Shown: positions 1 to 7,962, counted from the stretch's first letter. The stretch is 18,098 nt of DNA from DASTHS01 sp035718085 (GCA_035718085.1 DASTHS010000246.1:1-18098), one strand, 5' to 3'. Made by a program: numbers and translations. Notes: generated by a model not told the origin, from the sequence alone.

Positions 1-514
1 TGCGGGCGGCTTCCCGGGCGCGGGCGGCTTCCCGGGCGCGGGCGGTTTCCCGAGTGCGGGCGGCTTCCCGGGCGCGGGCGGTTCCCCGGGCGCCGGCTTC
101 GGCGGAGGTGGTGCGCGGGGCGGGACCGGAGGCCTCGGGGGCATCCTCGGCGGCACCACGGTCAGCGCGGCGGTCACCGAGGCGCTGCAGGCCGACGCGG
201 GGAAGTACACCTGGGTGGCGGCGGTCGTCAGCGCCGAGCAGGCCGCCAGCTACCAGCTGGCCGCCGGCCACTCCGTGATGCCGATCGGCGGCTTCAACGG
301 CACCGACCCCTCGCCGACGCTCGCAGCGTTCGAGGCAGACGTCGCCGCCGGAAGGATCCACTACTTCATCGCCGGCAGCCGGGGCTTCGGCGGGCCGGGC
401 GGCCCCGGTGGGGCGAGCAGCGGCACCGCCATCACCTCGTGGGTCGAGGCCCACTACCGGGCGACCACGGTCGGTGGGGTTTCCCTCTACGACCTCACGT
501 CGCCGGCCTCCTGA
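1..514 (+). CDS. Glycosyltransferase family 39 (ArnT/YkcB-like mannosyltransferase), C-terminal part only
   Basis: Only the last 170 codons are present; the frame is open at the left edge and ends at TGA 512-514. The visible part begins with a Gly/Phe/Pro-rich low-complexity linker and then a compact domain with the motifs YTWVAAVVSAEQAA, MPIGGFNGTDPSPTL, GRIHYFIAG, a second Gly-rich loop and ITSWVEAHY...VGGVSLYDLT. These are the hallmarks I know from the C-terminal domain of YkcA/YkcB-like putative mannosyltransferases, whose multi-membrane-helix GT39 catalytic part would lie upstream of the window. Such proteins are thought to transfer sugars from polyprenyl-phosphate donors outside the membrane, and they often neighbour a DPM1-like GT2, as here (3952-4890). 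The gene is convergent with the ABC1 gene, whose stop lies only 22 bp away. The exact sugar and acceptor cannot be told. Confidence 0.88.
   Translation, partial: AGGFPGAGGFPGAGGFPSAGGFPGAGGSPGAGFGGGGARGGTGGLGGILGGTTVSAAVTEALQADAGKYTWVAAVVSAEQAASYQLAAGHSVMPIGGFNGTDPSPTLAAFEADVAAGRIHYFIAGSRGFGGPGGPGGASSGTAITSWVEAHYRATTVGGVSLYDLTSPAS
2..91 (+). repeat. Five in-frame 18-bp tandem units encoding AGGFPG
   Basis: Units start at 2, 20, 38, 56 and 74. They read AGGFPG, AGGFPG, AGGFPS, AGGFPG and AGGSPG. The array continues left out of the window, so its full length is unknown. It codes for the flexible linker before the C-terminal domain of the GT39 protein. Because units are a whole number of codons, copy-number change would lengthen the linker without shifting frame. 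Confidence 0.9.
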
Positions 515-536
515 CCACCCGACGGCCCGCTGGCGT

Positions 537-2243
537 TCACCGGAGCCGCCGGGGACGGTGGCGGGTCGGGAGGTCGCTCCTGGCGATCCCGGCGACCAGC
601 CAGGCCGCCACGGCCAGGGCCACCCCCAGGCAGATGACCGTGAGCAACGGGTACCCAGCGACCATCGGACCGCCACGATGGTCGGAGAAGAGGGCGGCAG
701 CCACCACGAACGAGGCGATGACCACGCCCATCGCCACCCGGTTGGCCAGCTTCTGGGCCCCGCGCATCACCGCCGCCTCGTCGAGGCCCTCCAGGTTGAG
801 GGTCATGCGACCCTCGGCGAGGGACTCGAGGACCTTGTTCAGCCTCCCGGGGAGCGCCTCGGCGAACGCCGTCGCCTCGAGCGCCGCGCTCATCACCTTC
901 GACGGCGACGCCGCCTGCAGCATCCGTCGGCGCATGATGCGCACGGCGTGGGTCTCGATGACCTCGTCGACCTGCACGTCGGGGGCGAGGATGCGCACGA
1001 CCTCGTCCAGGTTGAGCAGTGCCCGGGCCAGCATGCTCAGCTCGGGCCGTGGCCGCAGGCCGGAGTCGGCCGAGGCGACAGCCAGGTCACGCAGGAGCGT
1101 GCCGGCGGCCAGGTTGCCCACCGACGCCGCGGCGTGACGGAGCACCAGGTCGGTGACCTGCGCGGCCAGCGCCTCGCGATCGAAGTCCGCCAGACGCGAG
1201 CCCATGGATTCGAGTGCATCGGCCACCGCTTCACCGTCGCGGTTGGCCACACCGAGCAGGAGGCGGAGGAGGTGCTCCTGCACCTGTGGTGAGAGCCGGG
1301 CCACCATGCCGAGGTCGATGAGGGCCAGGCGCCCGTCGTCGGTGAGGAGCACGTTGCCGGGGTGGGGGTCGGCGTGGAAGAAGCCGTGCACGAGCATGGA
1401 GTCGAGGTAGGCGGAGATCAGCTGCTCGCCCAAGGGCGAGCACTCCATCTCGGCCCGGGCCACGTTGGGGATCGAGGCCACGCTGCGACCCTCGACGAAC
1501 TCCATCGTGAGCACCCGTGACGTGGTGAAGTCGCCGATCGGGCGGGGGACGATCAGCCGGTCGTAGTCGTCGAGCTGGGCCCGGAGCACCTCGAGGTTGG
1601 CGGCCTCGCGGCTGTAGTCGAGCTCGTCGAGCAGCGAGCGTCGGAACTGCTCGGCCAGGTCGCCGAATCCCATGCGGGCGGCGCGGTCGGAGTGGCTGTC
1701 GAGGAAGTTGGCCAACTCCTCGATCACGGCCATGTCGTCGAGGGCCTTCTGGCGGATGCCGGGCCGCTGGATCTTGAGGGCGACCAGGCGCCCGTCGCGC
1801 ATCGTCGCCTTGTGCACCTGGCCCAACGACGCCGAGCCCACCGGGGTGCGGTCGAACGACGCGAACGCCTTCGAGACGCGGACGCCGAGCTCCGCTTCGA
1901 CCACCCGGATCGCCTCGTCGGCGGGGAAGGGGGGCACATCGTCGCGCAGCCGGCCAAGCGCATCGAGGTAGACGGCGGGCAGGAGGTCGGCCCTCGTCGA
2001 CAGCAGCTGGCCGAGCTTCACGAACGTCGGGCCCATCCGGACCAGCTCGGCGGCGAGCTCGGCCGCATCCTGCTGGGTGGCCACGTCGTCGGGGAGCTCG
2101 GTGCCCGGCTCGACCCCGTCGGGCATGACCGCACCGCTCGAGGTCAGGCCACGGTGCTTGAGCAGGAGCCGGGCCAGGGCCGTGTAACGGGGGACGCTTG
2201 CAACCCTCAGGGCGGACACGCCAGGCCCGTACCCAGCCGGCAC
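537..2243 (-). CDS. ABC1/AarF (UbiB-type) atypical kinase-like membrane protein
   Basis: A 568-residue protein with the full ABC1 signature. It has the KxGQ region (FVKLGQLLSTRADLLP, about 75-89), an Ala/Ser-rich loop in place of a P-loop (VGSASLGQVHKA, 135-146), the ATP-site lysine in VALKIQRPG (154-162), DELDYSREAANLE, the catalytic-loop HADPHPGNVLL (290-300) and a DLG metal-binding motif in IDLGMVARLS (309-318). Two predicted membrane helices close the protein (about 503-521 and 530-553). UbiB/Coq8 relatives use ATP to support quinone biosynthesis or lipid handling; in actinobacteria, which generally make menaquinone, the role is not settled. The start is a GTG without an obvious Shine-Dalgarno; the GTG eight codons inside is an alternative. 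The upstream minus-strand gene is the histidine kinase, 107 bp away, and the gap looks promoter-like. Confidence 0.9.
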   Translation of the reverse strand: MPAGYGPGVSALRVASVPRYTALARLLLKHRGLTSSGAVMPDGVEPGTELPDDVATQQDAAELAAELVRMGPTFVKLGQLLSTRADLLPAVYLDALGRLRDDVPPFPADEAIRVVEAELGVRVSKAFASFDRTPVGSASLGQVHKATMRDGRLVALKIQRPGIRQKALDDMAVIEELANFLDSHSDRAARMGFGDLAEQFRRSLLDELDYSREAANLEVLRAQLDDYDRLIVPRPIGDFTTSRVLTMEFVEGRSVASIPNVARAEMECSPLGEQLISAYLDSMLVHGFFHADPHPGNVLLTDDGRLALIDLGMVARLSPQVQEHLLRLLLGVANRDGEAVADALESMGSRLADFDREALAAQVTDLVLRHAAASVGNLAAGTLLRDLAVASADSGLRPRPELSMLARALLNLDEVVRILAPDVQVDEVIETHAVRIMRRRMLQAASPSKVMSAALEATAFAEALPGRLNKVLESLAEGRMTLNLEGLDEAAVMRGAQKLANRVAMGVVIASFVVAAALFSDHRGGPMVAGYPLLTVICLGVALAVAAWLVAGIARSDLPTRHRPRRLR

Positions 2244-2290
2244 CGCTCACGAACAAAAGCGGTTTGGTGGTCATTAGCGGGGGTAATCGG
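2242..2290 (-). promoter_or_regulatory. AT-richer promoter-like stretch before the ABC1 gene
   Basis: This is one of the few AT-richer patches in the window. On the minus strand it holds TAATGA (2276-2271), about 27 nt before the GTG start, as a weak -10 candidate. I see no clear -35. ACCGC (2263-2259) and its complement GCGGT (2246-2242) form inverted arms, the second running into the GTG start codon. The rest of the gap, to 2350, is C/G-rich without a recognisable element. Confidence 0.25.
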
Positions 2291-2350
2291 CCCGGCTCGT
2301 CGTGGCCCGGGGTGGCGGCCCATCCCCGCCTGCCCGTCCCCGCCCGCCCG

Positions 2351-3955
2351 TCATCCTGCGGCCGTGGCCCCTGCGCCTGCCGGGCTGATCGGCAGCACCA
2401 GCGAGAACTCGGCGCCCCCGCCATCCGCGTTGCGCACGGTGGCCCGGCCACCGTGCTGCGCGGCGATGCCGGCGACGATGGCCAGACCCAGCCCGGCGCC
2501 TGTTCCGACCCGGGCCCGGTCGGCCTGCCAGAACCGGTCGAACGCGTGGGCCAGCCCCTCTGCGCTCAGACCGGGGCCGTGGTCGCGGACGGTGACGACC
2601 GCCCGACGGTCTCCCACCCGTGCCCCCACCTCCAACGGCGTGCCGGCCGGGGTGTGCTTGAGGGCGTTGGCCACCAGGTTGGCCACCGCCTGGCGCACCA
2701 TGGCCGCGTCGGCGGACACGACGACGGGGGTTGGCGCCTCCAGGGTGACGTGGCGGTCCGGGGCGGCGGCGATGGCGTCGCTGCAGGCGTCGGCAGCGAT
2801 CACCGCGACGTCGACGGCGCCGCGCACCGGGGAGCGCGGCGCGTCGAGGCGGGCCAGGGTCAGCAGGTCGTCGACCAGGCCACCCATGCGGCCCGACTCC
2901 TCCTCGATGCGGCGCAGGATGGTCGCCAGCTCGACACGGTCCGGGTTGAGGCGGAACAGCTCGGCGAAGCCGCGGATCGACGTCAGCGGGGTGCGCAGCT
3001 CGTGGGAGGCGTCGGCGAGGAACTGCCGCAGCCGCGCCTCGGTGGCCTCCCGCTCGGCCAGGGCGACCTGCACGTCCGCGAGCAGCGTGTTGATCGCGGC
3101 GCCGACCTGGCCCACCTCGCTGGGGCCGTCCTCACTCACGCGGCGGTCGAAGTCGCTGGCCACCAGCGCCCCGGGGTGGGCCTGGTCGGCGGTGATCGAC
3201 CGGGCGGTCACCGCCACCTGCTCGAGGGGCCGCAGCCCCCGCCGCAGCAGGAGCATCAGCCCCGCGGTCAGGGCGACGAGCAGGGCGGCCCCGCCGACGA
3301 CCTCGAGCTCGACGAGGCGACGCAGGGCGGCGCGCACCGCCGTGGTGGGCACGGCCAGCACCAGGGTGGCGCCGGGCACGTCGCCGTCGGCGGTGACGCC
3401 CACCCGGTAGTGGCCGGTGCCGGAGGTCGAGCCGACCGTCAGGTAGGAGATGCCGCCGCCGTCGGGCGCCCGCAGCGTCGCCGGCAGCTCGGGGGCCGGG
3501 CCGCTCGACAGCAGCTGCACCGACGCGGTCGACCCGGTGGGCGTGCGCAGCTCGGCGTAGGTGCCGGGCGGCACCGGCTGCGGGGGGCTACCGCGCTCGT
3601 GGTCGGGGCCCGGGGCCGGGGAGGGGCCCGAGGCGCTGCGCCCGCGGGGGGGCAGGCGGGAGGCCCCGACCGAGGCGACGTCACCGGGGGGTGGCGTGGC
3701 GGCGATGCCCGCCCGGTACTCGAGCAGCCGTTCGACGCCGCTGACCGAGTTGCGCAGCTGGGTGTCGAGCTGCCCGTACTGGCCCGACGCGAACAGGGCG
3801 TAGGTGACCGTCCCGAACAGGCCGAGGCCGGCGGTCACCAGCAAGGTGGTGGCCAGCACCAGCCGCAGGCGCAGCGTGAGGGCCGGCCCCCGCCGCGCGG
3901 TGGGGGGCTCGTTGCCGGTCGAGCGGGCCCGGTCGGGCGGCGCCGTGGCGGTCAC
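2351..3955 (-). CDS. Two-component sensor histidine kinase (HAMP, HisKA, HATPase)
   Basis: A 534-residue membrane sensor kinase. Order: cytoplasmic basic N-terminus, TM1 about 31-56, an extracytoplasmic region about 57-210 with a Pro/Gly-rich stretch (85-130), TM2 about 217-237, HAMP about 238-300, HisKA with phospho-acceptor His318 in ADASHELRTPLTS, N-box NLVANALKH (426-434), G1 box DHGPGL (458-463), F box FDRFWQAD and G2 box GTGAGLGLAIV (484-494). All catalytic boxes are intact. The chosen GTG start (3955) overlaps the stop of the upstream GT2 as GTGA, so translation is probably coupled. The open frame continues upstream to 5548, but that part is the GT2 gene read in another frame. No response regulator lies on either side in this window. 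The cue is unknown; the pairing suggests envelope glycan or polyprenyl-sugar status (inference). Confidence 0.93.
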   Translation of the reverse strand: MTATAPPDRARSTGNEPPTARRGPALTLRLRLVLATTLLVTAGLGLFGTVTYALFASGQYGQLDTQLRNSVSGVERLLEYRAGIAATPPPGDVASVGASRLPPRGRSASGPSPAPGPDHERGSPPQPVPPGTYAELRTPTGSTASVQLLSSGPAPELPATLRAPDGGGISYLTVGSTSGTGHYRVGVTADGDVPGATLVLAVPTTAVRAALRRLVELEVVGGAALLVALTAGLMLLLRRGLRPLEQVAVTARSITADQAHPGALVASDFDRRVSEDGPSEVGQVGAAINTLLADVQVALAEREATEARLRQFLADASHELRTPLTSIRGFAELFRLNPDRVELATILRRIEEESGRMGGLVDDLLTLARLDAPRSPVRGAVDVAVIAADACSDAIAAAPDRHVTLEAPTPVVVSADAAMVRQAVANLVANALKHTPAGTPLEVGARVGDRRAVVTVRDHGPGLSAEGLAHAFDRFWQADRARVGTGAGLGLAIVAGIAAQHGGRATVRNADGGGAEFSLVLPISPAGAGATAAG

Positions 3956-4890
3956 GCCCGTCGGGACACCCGGCGGCGCCGGGCCACGAATCGGCCGGCC
4001 AGGCCCAGGAACGGCACTGCGGAGGCGGCCGTGGAGAGCGGCCCGACGCCGGCGGCGCGCGCCACCTGGCCGGAGAGGGCGGGCGCCCGTCTGAGGGTGC
4101 TGTCGCCGAAGAGGGCGTCGAGCACCGGGTCGGCGAGCACCCCGCCGCCGCGGCCGAAGTGGCGCAGCACGCGCCACACGCCGCGGAGGTCGCCCATCGC
4201 CGTGGCCACCAGGTCGACGCGGGAGTCGGGGTCGTCGACCCAGTCGACGGGCACCTCGTGGATGCGCAGGCCGTTGTGCTCGGCGACGGCCAGCAGCTCG
4301 GTGTCGAAGAACCACCCGTCGTCGGCGATCATCGGCAGCAGGGCCTTGGCCACGTCGGTGCGCACGGCCTTGAACCCGCACTGGGCGTCGGAGAAGCCGT
4401 TGCGCAACACGGCGTGGAGCAGCAGGTTGTAGGCCCGGGAGACGACCTCCCGCTTCGGGCCCCGCACGACGTGGGCGCCGGGGGCGAGGCGCGACCCGAT
4501 GGAGACGTCGCTGTGGCCCGAGAGCAGGGGGGCGACGAGGGGCAACAGGGCGTCGAGGTCGGTGGAGAGGTCGACGTCCATGTACGCGACCACGCGGGCG
4601 GTGCTGGCCGACCACGCCGCCCGCAGCGCCCGGCCGCGACCCTTGCGGTCGAGGTGGGTGGCCCGCACGCCGGGCAGGGTGGCCGCCAGGCTGCAGGCGA
4701 TCGCCCACGTGGCGTCGGTGCTGGCGTTGTCGGCGATGGTCACCGCCCAGGCCAGCGGGAAGCGGGTGCAGAGGTAGCCGTGCAGGCGGCGGACCGACGC
4801 CTCGAGACCCGCCTCCTCGTTGAAGACCGGTACGACGATCTCGACGTCGGCGGTCGAGGTCACGGCGTCGGGGAGCACGGCGGCACTCAT
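3952..4890 (-). CDS. Glycosyltransferase family 2, dolichyl-phosphate mannose synthase-like (YkcC-like)
   Basis: A 312-residue GT-A fold enzyme. EIVVPVFNEEAGLEASV (17-33) is the nucleotide-sugar-binding N-terminus, ADNASTDAT (53-61) follows, the metal-binding DVD is at 105-107 in YMDVDLSTDLDALL, and DAQCGFKAVR (168-177) and GWFFDTELL (192-200) are typical of DPM1/YkcC relatives. It probably charges polyprenyl phosphate with a sugar from a nucleotide donor on the cytoplasmic face, making the donor for a GT39 enzyme such as the one ending at 514. No GtrA-type membrane domain follows the catalytic part; the tail only has a short hydrophobic patch and an Arg-rich end. ATG 4890 is the first sensible start before the conserved strand, though it lacks a good Shine-Dalgarno. 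The stop overlaps the histidine kinase start. Confidence 0.9.
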   Translation of the reverse strand: MSAAVLPDAVTSTADVEIVVPVFNEEAGLEASVRRLHGYLCTRFPLAWAVTIADNASTDATWAIACSLAATLPGVRATHLDRKGRGRALRAAWSASTARVVAYMDVDLSTDLDALLPLVAPLLSGHSDVSIGSRLAPGAHVVRGPKREVVSRAYNLLLHAVLRNGFSDAQCGFKAVRTDVAKALLPMIADDGWFFDTELLAVAEHNGLRIHEVPVDWVDDPDSRVDLVATAMGDLRGVWRVLRHFGRGGGVLADPVLDALFGDSTLRRAPALSGQVARAAGVGPLSTAASAVPFLGLAGRFVARRRRVSRRA

Positions 4891-4906
4891 GGCCGCGATC
4901 GTCGTG

Positions 4907-4959
4907 GTCCGACCTCGGCGCCGCCTCGGGCGAACCTGGGAGTTCGCTCCGAGTCGGAC
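4907..4959 (-). terminator. Nested inverted repeat between the quinone oxidoreductase and GT2 genes
   Basis: Outer arms GTCCGAC (4907-4913) and GTCGGAC (4953-4959) surround an inner stem CTCGG+GCGAAC (4925-4935) / GTTCGC+T+CCGAG (4942-4953, one bulged T). The inner loop is CTGGGA. The arms share base 4953, so the two stems compete by one pair. It lies 54-106 nt past the stop of the minus-strand gene ending at 5013 and just before the GT2 start. It could be a terminator for the former or a leader structure for the latter. There is no U-run. Confidence 0.45.
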
Positions 4960-5012
4960 GGTGCCCACCGTGCCCGCACCCCCTCCCGATCCACCCCACG
5001 ATGGTGGCGCGC

Positions 5013-6029
5013 TCAGCCGTCCACGTCGATGAGGACCTTCCCGACCGCCCCGCCCTCGACGGCGCGGTGGGCGTCGGCGGTCGCCTCCAGCGGGAAGTGG
5101 TGCAGCGGGAGGCCGGCCTGCTCTCCGACCCGGAGGGCGCCGTCGGCCAGCGCGGCGGCGACCCCCTCGACGGCCGCCGCCTTGGCCGCCGTCGGCACGC
5201 CGTAGAGCAGCACGAACTGGTAGCGGGCGTTGGCCACCATCGACGCCCGGATCGGCACCGCCACGGTGTCGGCGTCGTTGGCGTAGCTGGCCACCGTGCC
5301 GCCGGGGGCCAGCACGGCGCCGTCGAGCGCCGCGTTGGCGGCCGGGGCCACCTCCACCACCACCTGCACCCCGTCGGGCGCCGCCGCCCGCACCTGCTCG
5401 GCGGCGTCGGGGTCGCGGTAGCGCACCACGTGGGCGGCGCCGGCTGCCCGGGCCAGTGCGGCCTTCTCGTCGGAGCTGACCGTGGCCACCACCCGCGCGC
5501 CGGCCCAGCGCGCCAGCTCGATCGCCGCGTGCCCGACTGCCCCCGCACCGCCGGCCACCAACACCGACCAGCCGGTCAACGCGCCAGGTGCGAGCCGCGC
5601 CGGCGCGCCCTCGGCGACGGTGAGCGCCCGGTGGGCGGTGAGGGCCGGCACCCCCACGGCGGCGCCGAGGTCGAACGACGCCGAGTCGGGCAGCGCCACG
5701 GCGTGGTCGGCGGGCACGACGGTGAGCTCGGCGGCGGTGCCCCTCGGCCGCTGCCAGGCGGCCTCCCACAACCACACGCGCTCGCCGACACGGCCGGCGT
5801 CGACACCGGCGCCCACGCCGACGACGGTGCCCGCCCCGTCCTGGTTGGGCACCTGCTCGGCGAAGGCGAGGGTGGCGGTGGCGCCCTGCCGGCTCTTCCA
5901 GTCGGTCGGGTTCACACCCGACCGGGCGACTCGCACCAGGACCTCGCCGGGCCCCGGGGCGGGGTCGGGCCGATCCACCACCTCGAGCACCTCGGGCCCG
6001 CCGTTGCGTGAGTAGACGATCGCTCGCAC
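5013..6029 (-). CDS. Zinc-free MDR oxidoreductase, quinone reductase (QOR/zeta-crystallin) type
   Basis: A 338-residue medium-chain dehydrogenase/reductase. The N-terminal GroES-like half has the QOR-type motif RSGVNPTDWKSRQG (36-49) and PNQDGAGTVVGVG (61-73). The NAD(P)-binding half has LVAGGAGAVGHAAIELA (157-173), the AxxGxxG variant usual in NADPH:quinone reductases. The Cys/His set of zinc alcohol dehydrogenases is absent, so zinc-free reduction of a quinone or an activated double bond is expected. The start is GTG 6029, in a 33-bp divergent gap shared with the AcuI-like gene, another MDR enzyme. The substrate cannot be told from sequence. Confidence 0.85.
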   Translation of the reverse strand: MRAIVYSRNGGPEVLEVVDRPDPAPGPGEVLVRVARSGVNPTDWKSRQGATATLAFAEQVPNQDGAGTVVGVGAGVDAGRVGERVWLWEAAWQRPRGTAAELTVVPADHAVALPDSASFDLGAAVGVPALTAHRALTVAEGAPARLAPGALTGWSVLVAGGAGAVGHAAIELARWAGARVVATVSSDEKAALARAAGAAHVVRYRDPDAAEQVRAAAPDGVQVVVEVAPAANAALDGAVLAPGGTVASYANDADTVAVPIRASMVANARYQFVLLYGVPTAAKAAAVEGVAAALADGALRVGEQAGLPLHHFPLEATADAHRAVEGGAVGKVLIDVDG

Positions 6030-6062
6030 CCCTTCGCCCTACCCGCTCGCTAGACAGGGGCC
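6030..6062. promoter_or_regulatory. 33-bp divergent promoter spacer, possibly two leaderless starts
   Basis: The starts of two divergent genes (GTG 6029 minus, ATG 6063 plus) are only 33 bp apart. On the plus strand TAGACA (6051-6056) ends exactly 6 nt before ATG 6063. On the minus strand TAGGGC (6041-6036) ends exactly 6 nt before GTG 6029. This is the spacing of a -10 box to a leaderless start in actinobacteria, although both boxes depart from TANNNT at the last base. The AAGGG just before GTG 6029 is too close to act as a normal Shine-Dalgarno. Confidence 0.4.
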
Positions 6063-7055
6063 ATGACCATCTTCCCCGCCATCGTCGCCACCGGAGACGG
6101 CCCTGCCACCCTGGTGGAGCAGACCGACGCCGACCTGCCCGCCGGCGACGTGACCGTCGCGGTGCGCTGGTCGTCGCTCAACTACAAAGACGGGCTGGCC
6201 GTGAGCGGGCGGGCGAAGATCGCCCGCAGCTTCCCGATGACCTGCGGCATCGACCTGGCCGGCACCGTGGTCGCCTCCGAGGCGCCCGAGTGGGCCGTCG
6301 GCGACGAGGTCGTGCTCACCGGGTGGGGCCTCTCCGAGACCCACCCCGGTGGCTACAGCGGCCGCCAGAACGTGCGGTCGCCCTGGCTGGTGCGCCGCCC
6401 CGAGTCGATGACGCTGGCGCAGACCATGGCGGTCGGCACCGCCGGGCTGACCGCAGCCCTCTGCGTCGACGCCCTCGAGTCCCATGGCCTCTCGCCCGAC
6501 GACGGCGGCGAGGTGCTCGTCACCGGGGCGGCAGGGGGGGTCGGCAGCGTCGCCGTCGCCCTGCTCGCCGCCGCCGGCTACCGGGTCGCGGCGTCGACGG
6601 GCCGCCCCGAGCTGGCCGACCACCTCCGGGCGATGGGGGCCACCACCATCGTGTCGCGCGCTGAGCTGGCGGAGGCCGGCCGGCCGCTGGCCAAGGAACG
6701 GTGGGCGGCGGCGATCGACACCGTCGGCAGCCAGACCCTCGCCACCGTGCTCTCCCAGACCCGCTACCGCGGCGCGGTGGCGGCCTGCGGCCTGGCCGGT
6801 GGGAACGACCTGCCGACCACGGTGCTGCCGTTCATCCTGCGCAACGTGGCGCTGCTCGGCGTCGACTCGGTGCAGTGCCCCGCCGACGTGCGGGCCCGGG
6901 CCTGGCAGCGGTTGGCACAGCAGCTGCCGCTCGACAAGCTCGACGCCATGACCACCACCGAGCCCCTCGAGCGGGTGCCCGCCCTGGCCGAGCAGATCGT
7001 CGCCGGCCAGATCCGCGGCCGCGTCGTGATCGACGTCGCCGGGCAGGGCGGGTGA
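6063..7055 (+). CDS. acuI: Acrylyl-CoA reductase (NADPH), AcuI/YhdH family
   Basis: A 330-residue MDR protein of the YhdH/AcuI subfamily. The diagnostic SSLNYKDGLAVSG (37-49) is followed by CGIDLAGTV (61-69), GWGLSETHPGGY (87-98) and the nucleotide-binding VTGAAGGVGSVAVALL (153-168). Enzymes of this family reduce acryloyl-CoA to propionyl-CoA with NADPH. This serves 3-hydroxypropionate or DMSP-derived acrylate assimilation, or detoxifies reactive acryloyl-CoA. Length fits the family (about 325-330). Its stop overlaps the start of the aldo/keto reductase by GTGA. Family membership is clear; the substrate is by homology and other short 2-enoyl-CoAs are possible. Confidence 0.85.
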   Translation: MTIFPAIVATGDGPATLVEQTDADLPAGDVTVAVRWSSLNYKDGLAVSGRAKIARSFPMTCGIDLAGTVVASEAPEWAVGDEVVLTGWGLSETHPGGYSGRQNVRSPWLVRRPESMTLAQTMAVGTAGLTAALCVDALESHGLSPDDGGEVLVTGAAGGVGSVAVALLAAAGYRVAASTGRPELADHLRAMGATTIVSRAELAEAGRPLAKERWAAAIDTVGSQTLATVLSQTRYRGAVAACGLAGGNDLPTTVLPFILRNVALLGVDSVQCPADVRARAWQRLAQQLPLDKLDAMTTTEPLERVPALAEQIVAGQIRGRVVIDVAGQGG

Positions 7056-7948
7056 GCGGCCCCGGCGGCGACGGCGCCCTCGCGGGCCGCACCGTGGCCC
7101 GCATCGGCTTCGGTGCCATGCAGTTGCCCGGGCCCCGGGTGATGGGGCCACCGCGGGACCGCGACCAGGCCATCGCCGTGCTGCGCCGGGCGGTCGACGC
7201 CGGGGTCGACCACATCGACACCGCGCAGTATTACGGGCCCGACGTCGCCAACGAGCTGATCCGCGCCGCGCTGCACCCGTACCCCGACGGGCTGGTGCTG
7301 GTGAGCAAGTTGGGTGCGCGCCGCGACGAGCGGGGCGGCTGGCCCTATGCCGGCATGCCCGAAGAGCTGCGGGCCGGGGTCGACGACAACCTCGCCAGCC
7401 TCGGGCTCGAGCAGGTCCCGGTGGTCAACCTCCGGATGCCCGACCGGGGCGCCCGCCTGCCGGACGGCGCGCCGAGCTTCGCCGAGTCCCTGCAGGTGAT
7501 GGTCGAGCTGCGCGAGGCGGGGAAGATCGGCGCCATCGGGATCAGCAACGTGACCCTGGCCCAGTTCCAGGAGGCGGTGGCCACCACCGAGATCGCCTGC
7601 GTGCAGAACGCCTACTCGGTGGCCAACCGCGGCGACGACGAGCTCGTCGCCGCCTGCGAGGCGGCCGGGGTCGCCTACGTGCCGTTCTTCCCGCTCGGCT
7701 CGGCCTTCGCCGGGGCCCGGAGCCTGCTGCGCGACGGGACGGTCACCGCCCAGGCCGACCGGCTGGGCGTCACCGCCTCGCAGGCGGCGCTGGCGTGGCT
7801 GCTGGCCCGGTCGGCGTCGATCCTGCTGATCCCCGGCACGTCGAGCCTCAGGCACCTCGAGGAGAACCTGGCCGCCGGCGACGTCAGCCTCGACGGAGAG
7901 GCGATGGCCGCCCTCGACGCCCTGGGCGCCGCCCGCCACGGGATGTGA
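7052..7948 (+). CDS. Aldo/keto reductase with the usual catalytic His replaced by Arg
   Basis: A 298-residue AKR (beta/alpha)8 protein. RIGFGAMQLPG (17-27) is the first strand, HIDTAQYYG (54-62) carries Asp56 and the catalytic Tyr61, and VSKLGAR (84-90) carries Lys86. VVNLRMPD (124-131) sits where most family members have LxxHWP-type histidine, so Arg128 replaces it. GKIGAIGISN (158-167) and IPGTSSLRHLEENL near the C-terminus are the cofactor-phosphate region. Arg at that site is something I associate with pyridoxal-reductase-like/actinobacterial AKRs, so this may be a subfamily feature rather than a defect. Start: GTG 7052 overlaps the AcuI stop (GTGA), with G-rich GGGCAGGG just upstream. 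The frame is open further back to 6701, but that stretch lies inside AcuI. Likely an NADPH-dependent aldehyde/ketone reductase. Confidence 0.88.
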   Translation: MSGPGGDGALAGRTVARIGFGAMQLPGPRVMGPPRDRDQAIAVLRRAVDAGVDHIDTAQYYGPDVANELIRAALHPYPDGLVLVSKLGARRDERGGWPYAGMPEELRAGVDDNLASLGLEQVPVVNLRMPDRGARLPDGAPSFAESLQVMVELREAGKIGAIGISNVTLAQFQEAVATTEIACVQNAYSVANRGDDELVAACEAAGVAYVPFFPLGSAFAGARSLLRDGTVTAQADRLGVTASQAALAWLLARSASILLIPGTSSLRHLEENLAAGDVSLDGEAMAALDALGAARHGM

Positions 7949-7962
7949 CGCCCCGTCGGCGC

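Noticed and set aside
1..91. CRISPR-like short repeats
   Set aside because: The units are contiguous, in frame and without spacers; they encode a Gly-rich linker.
2198..4432. A plus-strand open frame of about 744 codons opposite the histidine kinase and GT2 genes
   Set aside because: It is Gly/Arg/His-rich low-complexity translation without domains. The opposite strand encodes intact conserved proteins, so it is a GC-driven antisense frame. The same applies to frames at 1692-3410, 5001-6011 and 15298-16680.
3956..5548. Extension of the histidine kinase frame upstream, giving a protein of over 1000 residues
   Set aside because: The added part is Arg/Pro-rich and coincides with the GT2 and quinone-reductase genes in other frames; the GTGA overlap gives a natural start.
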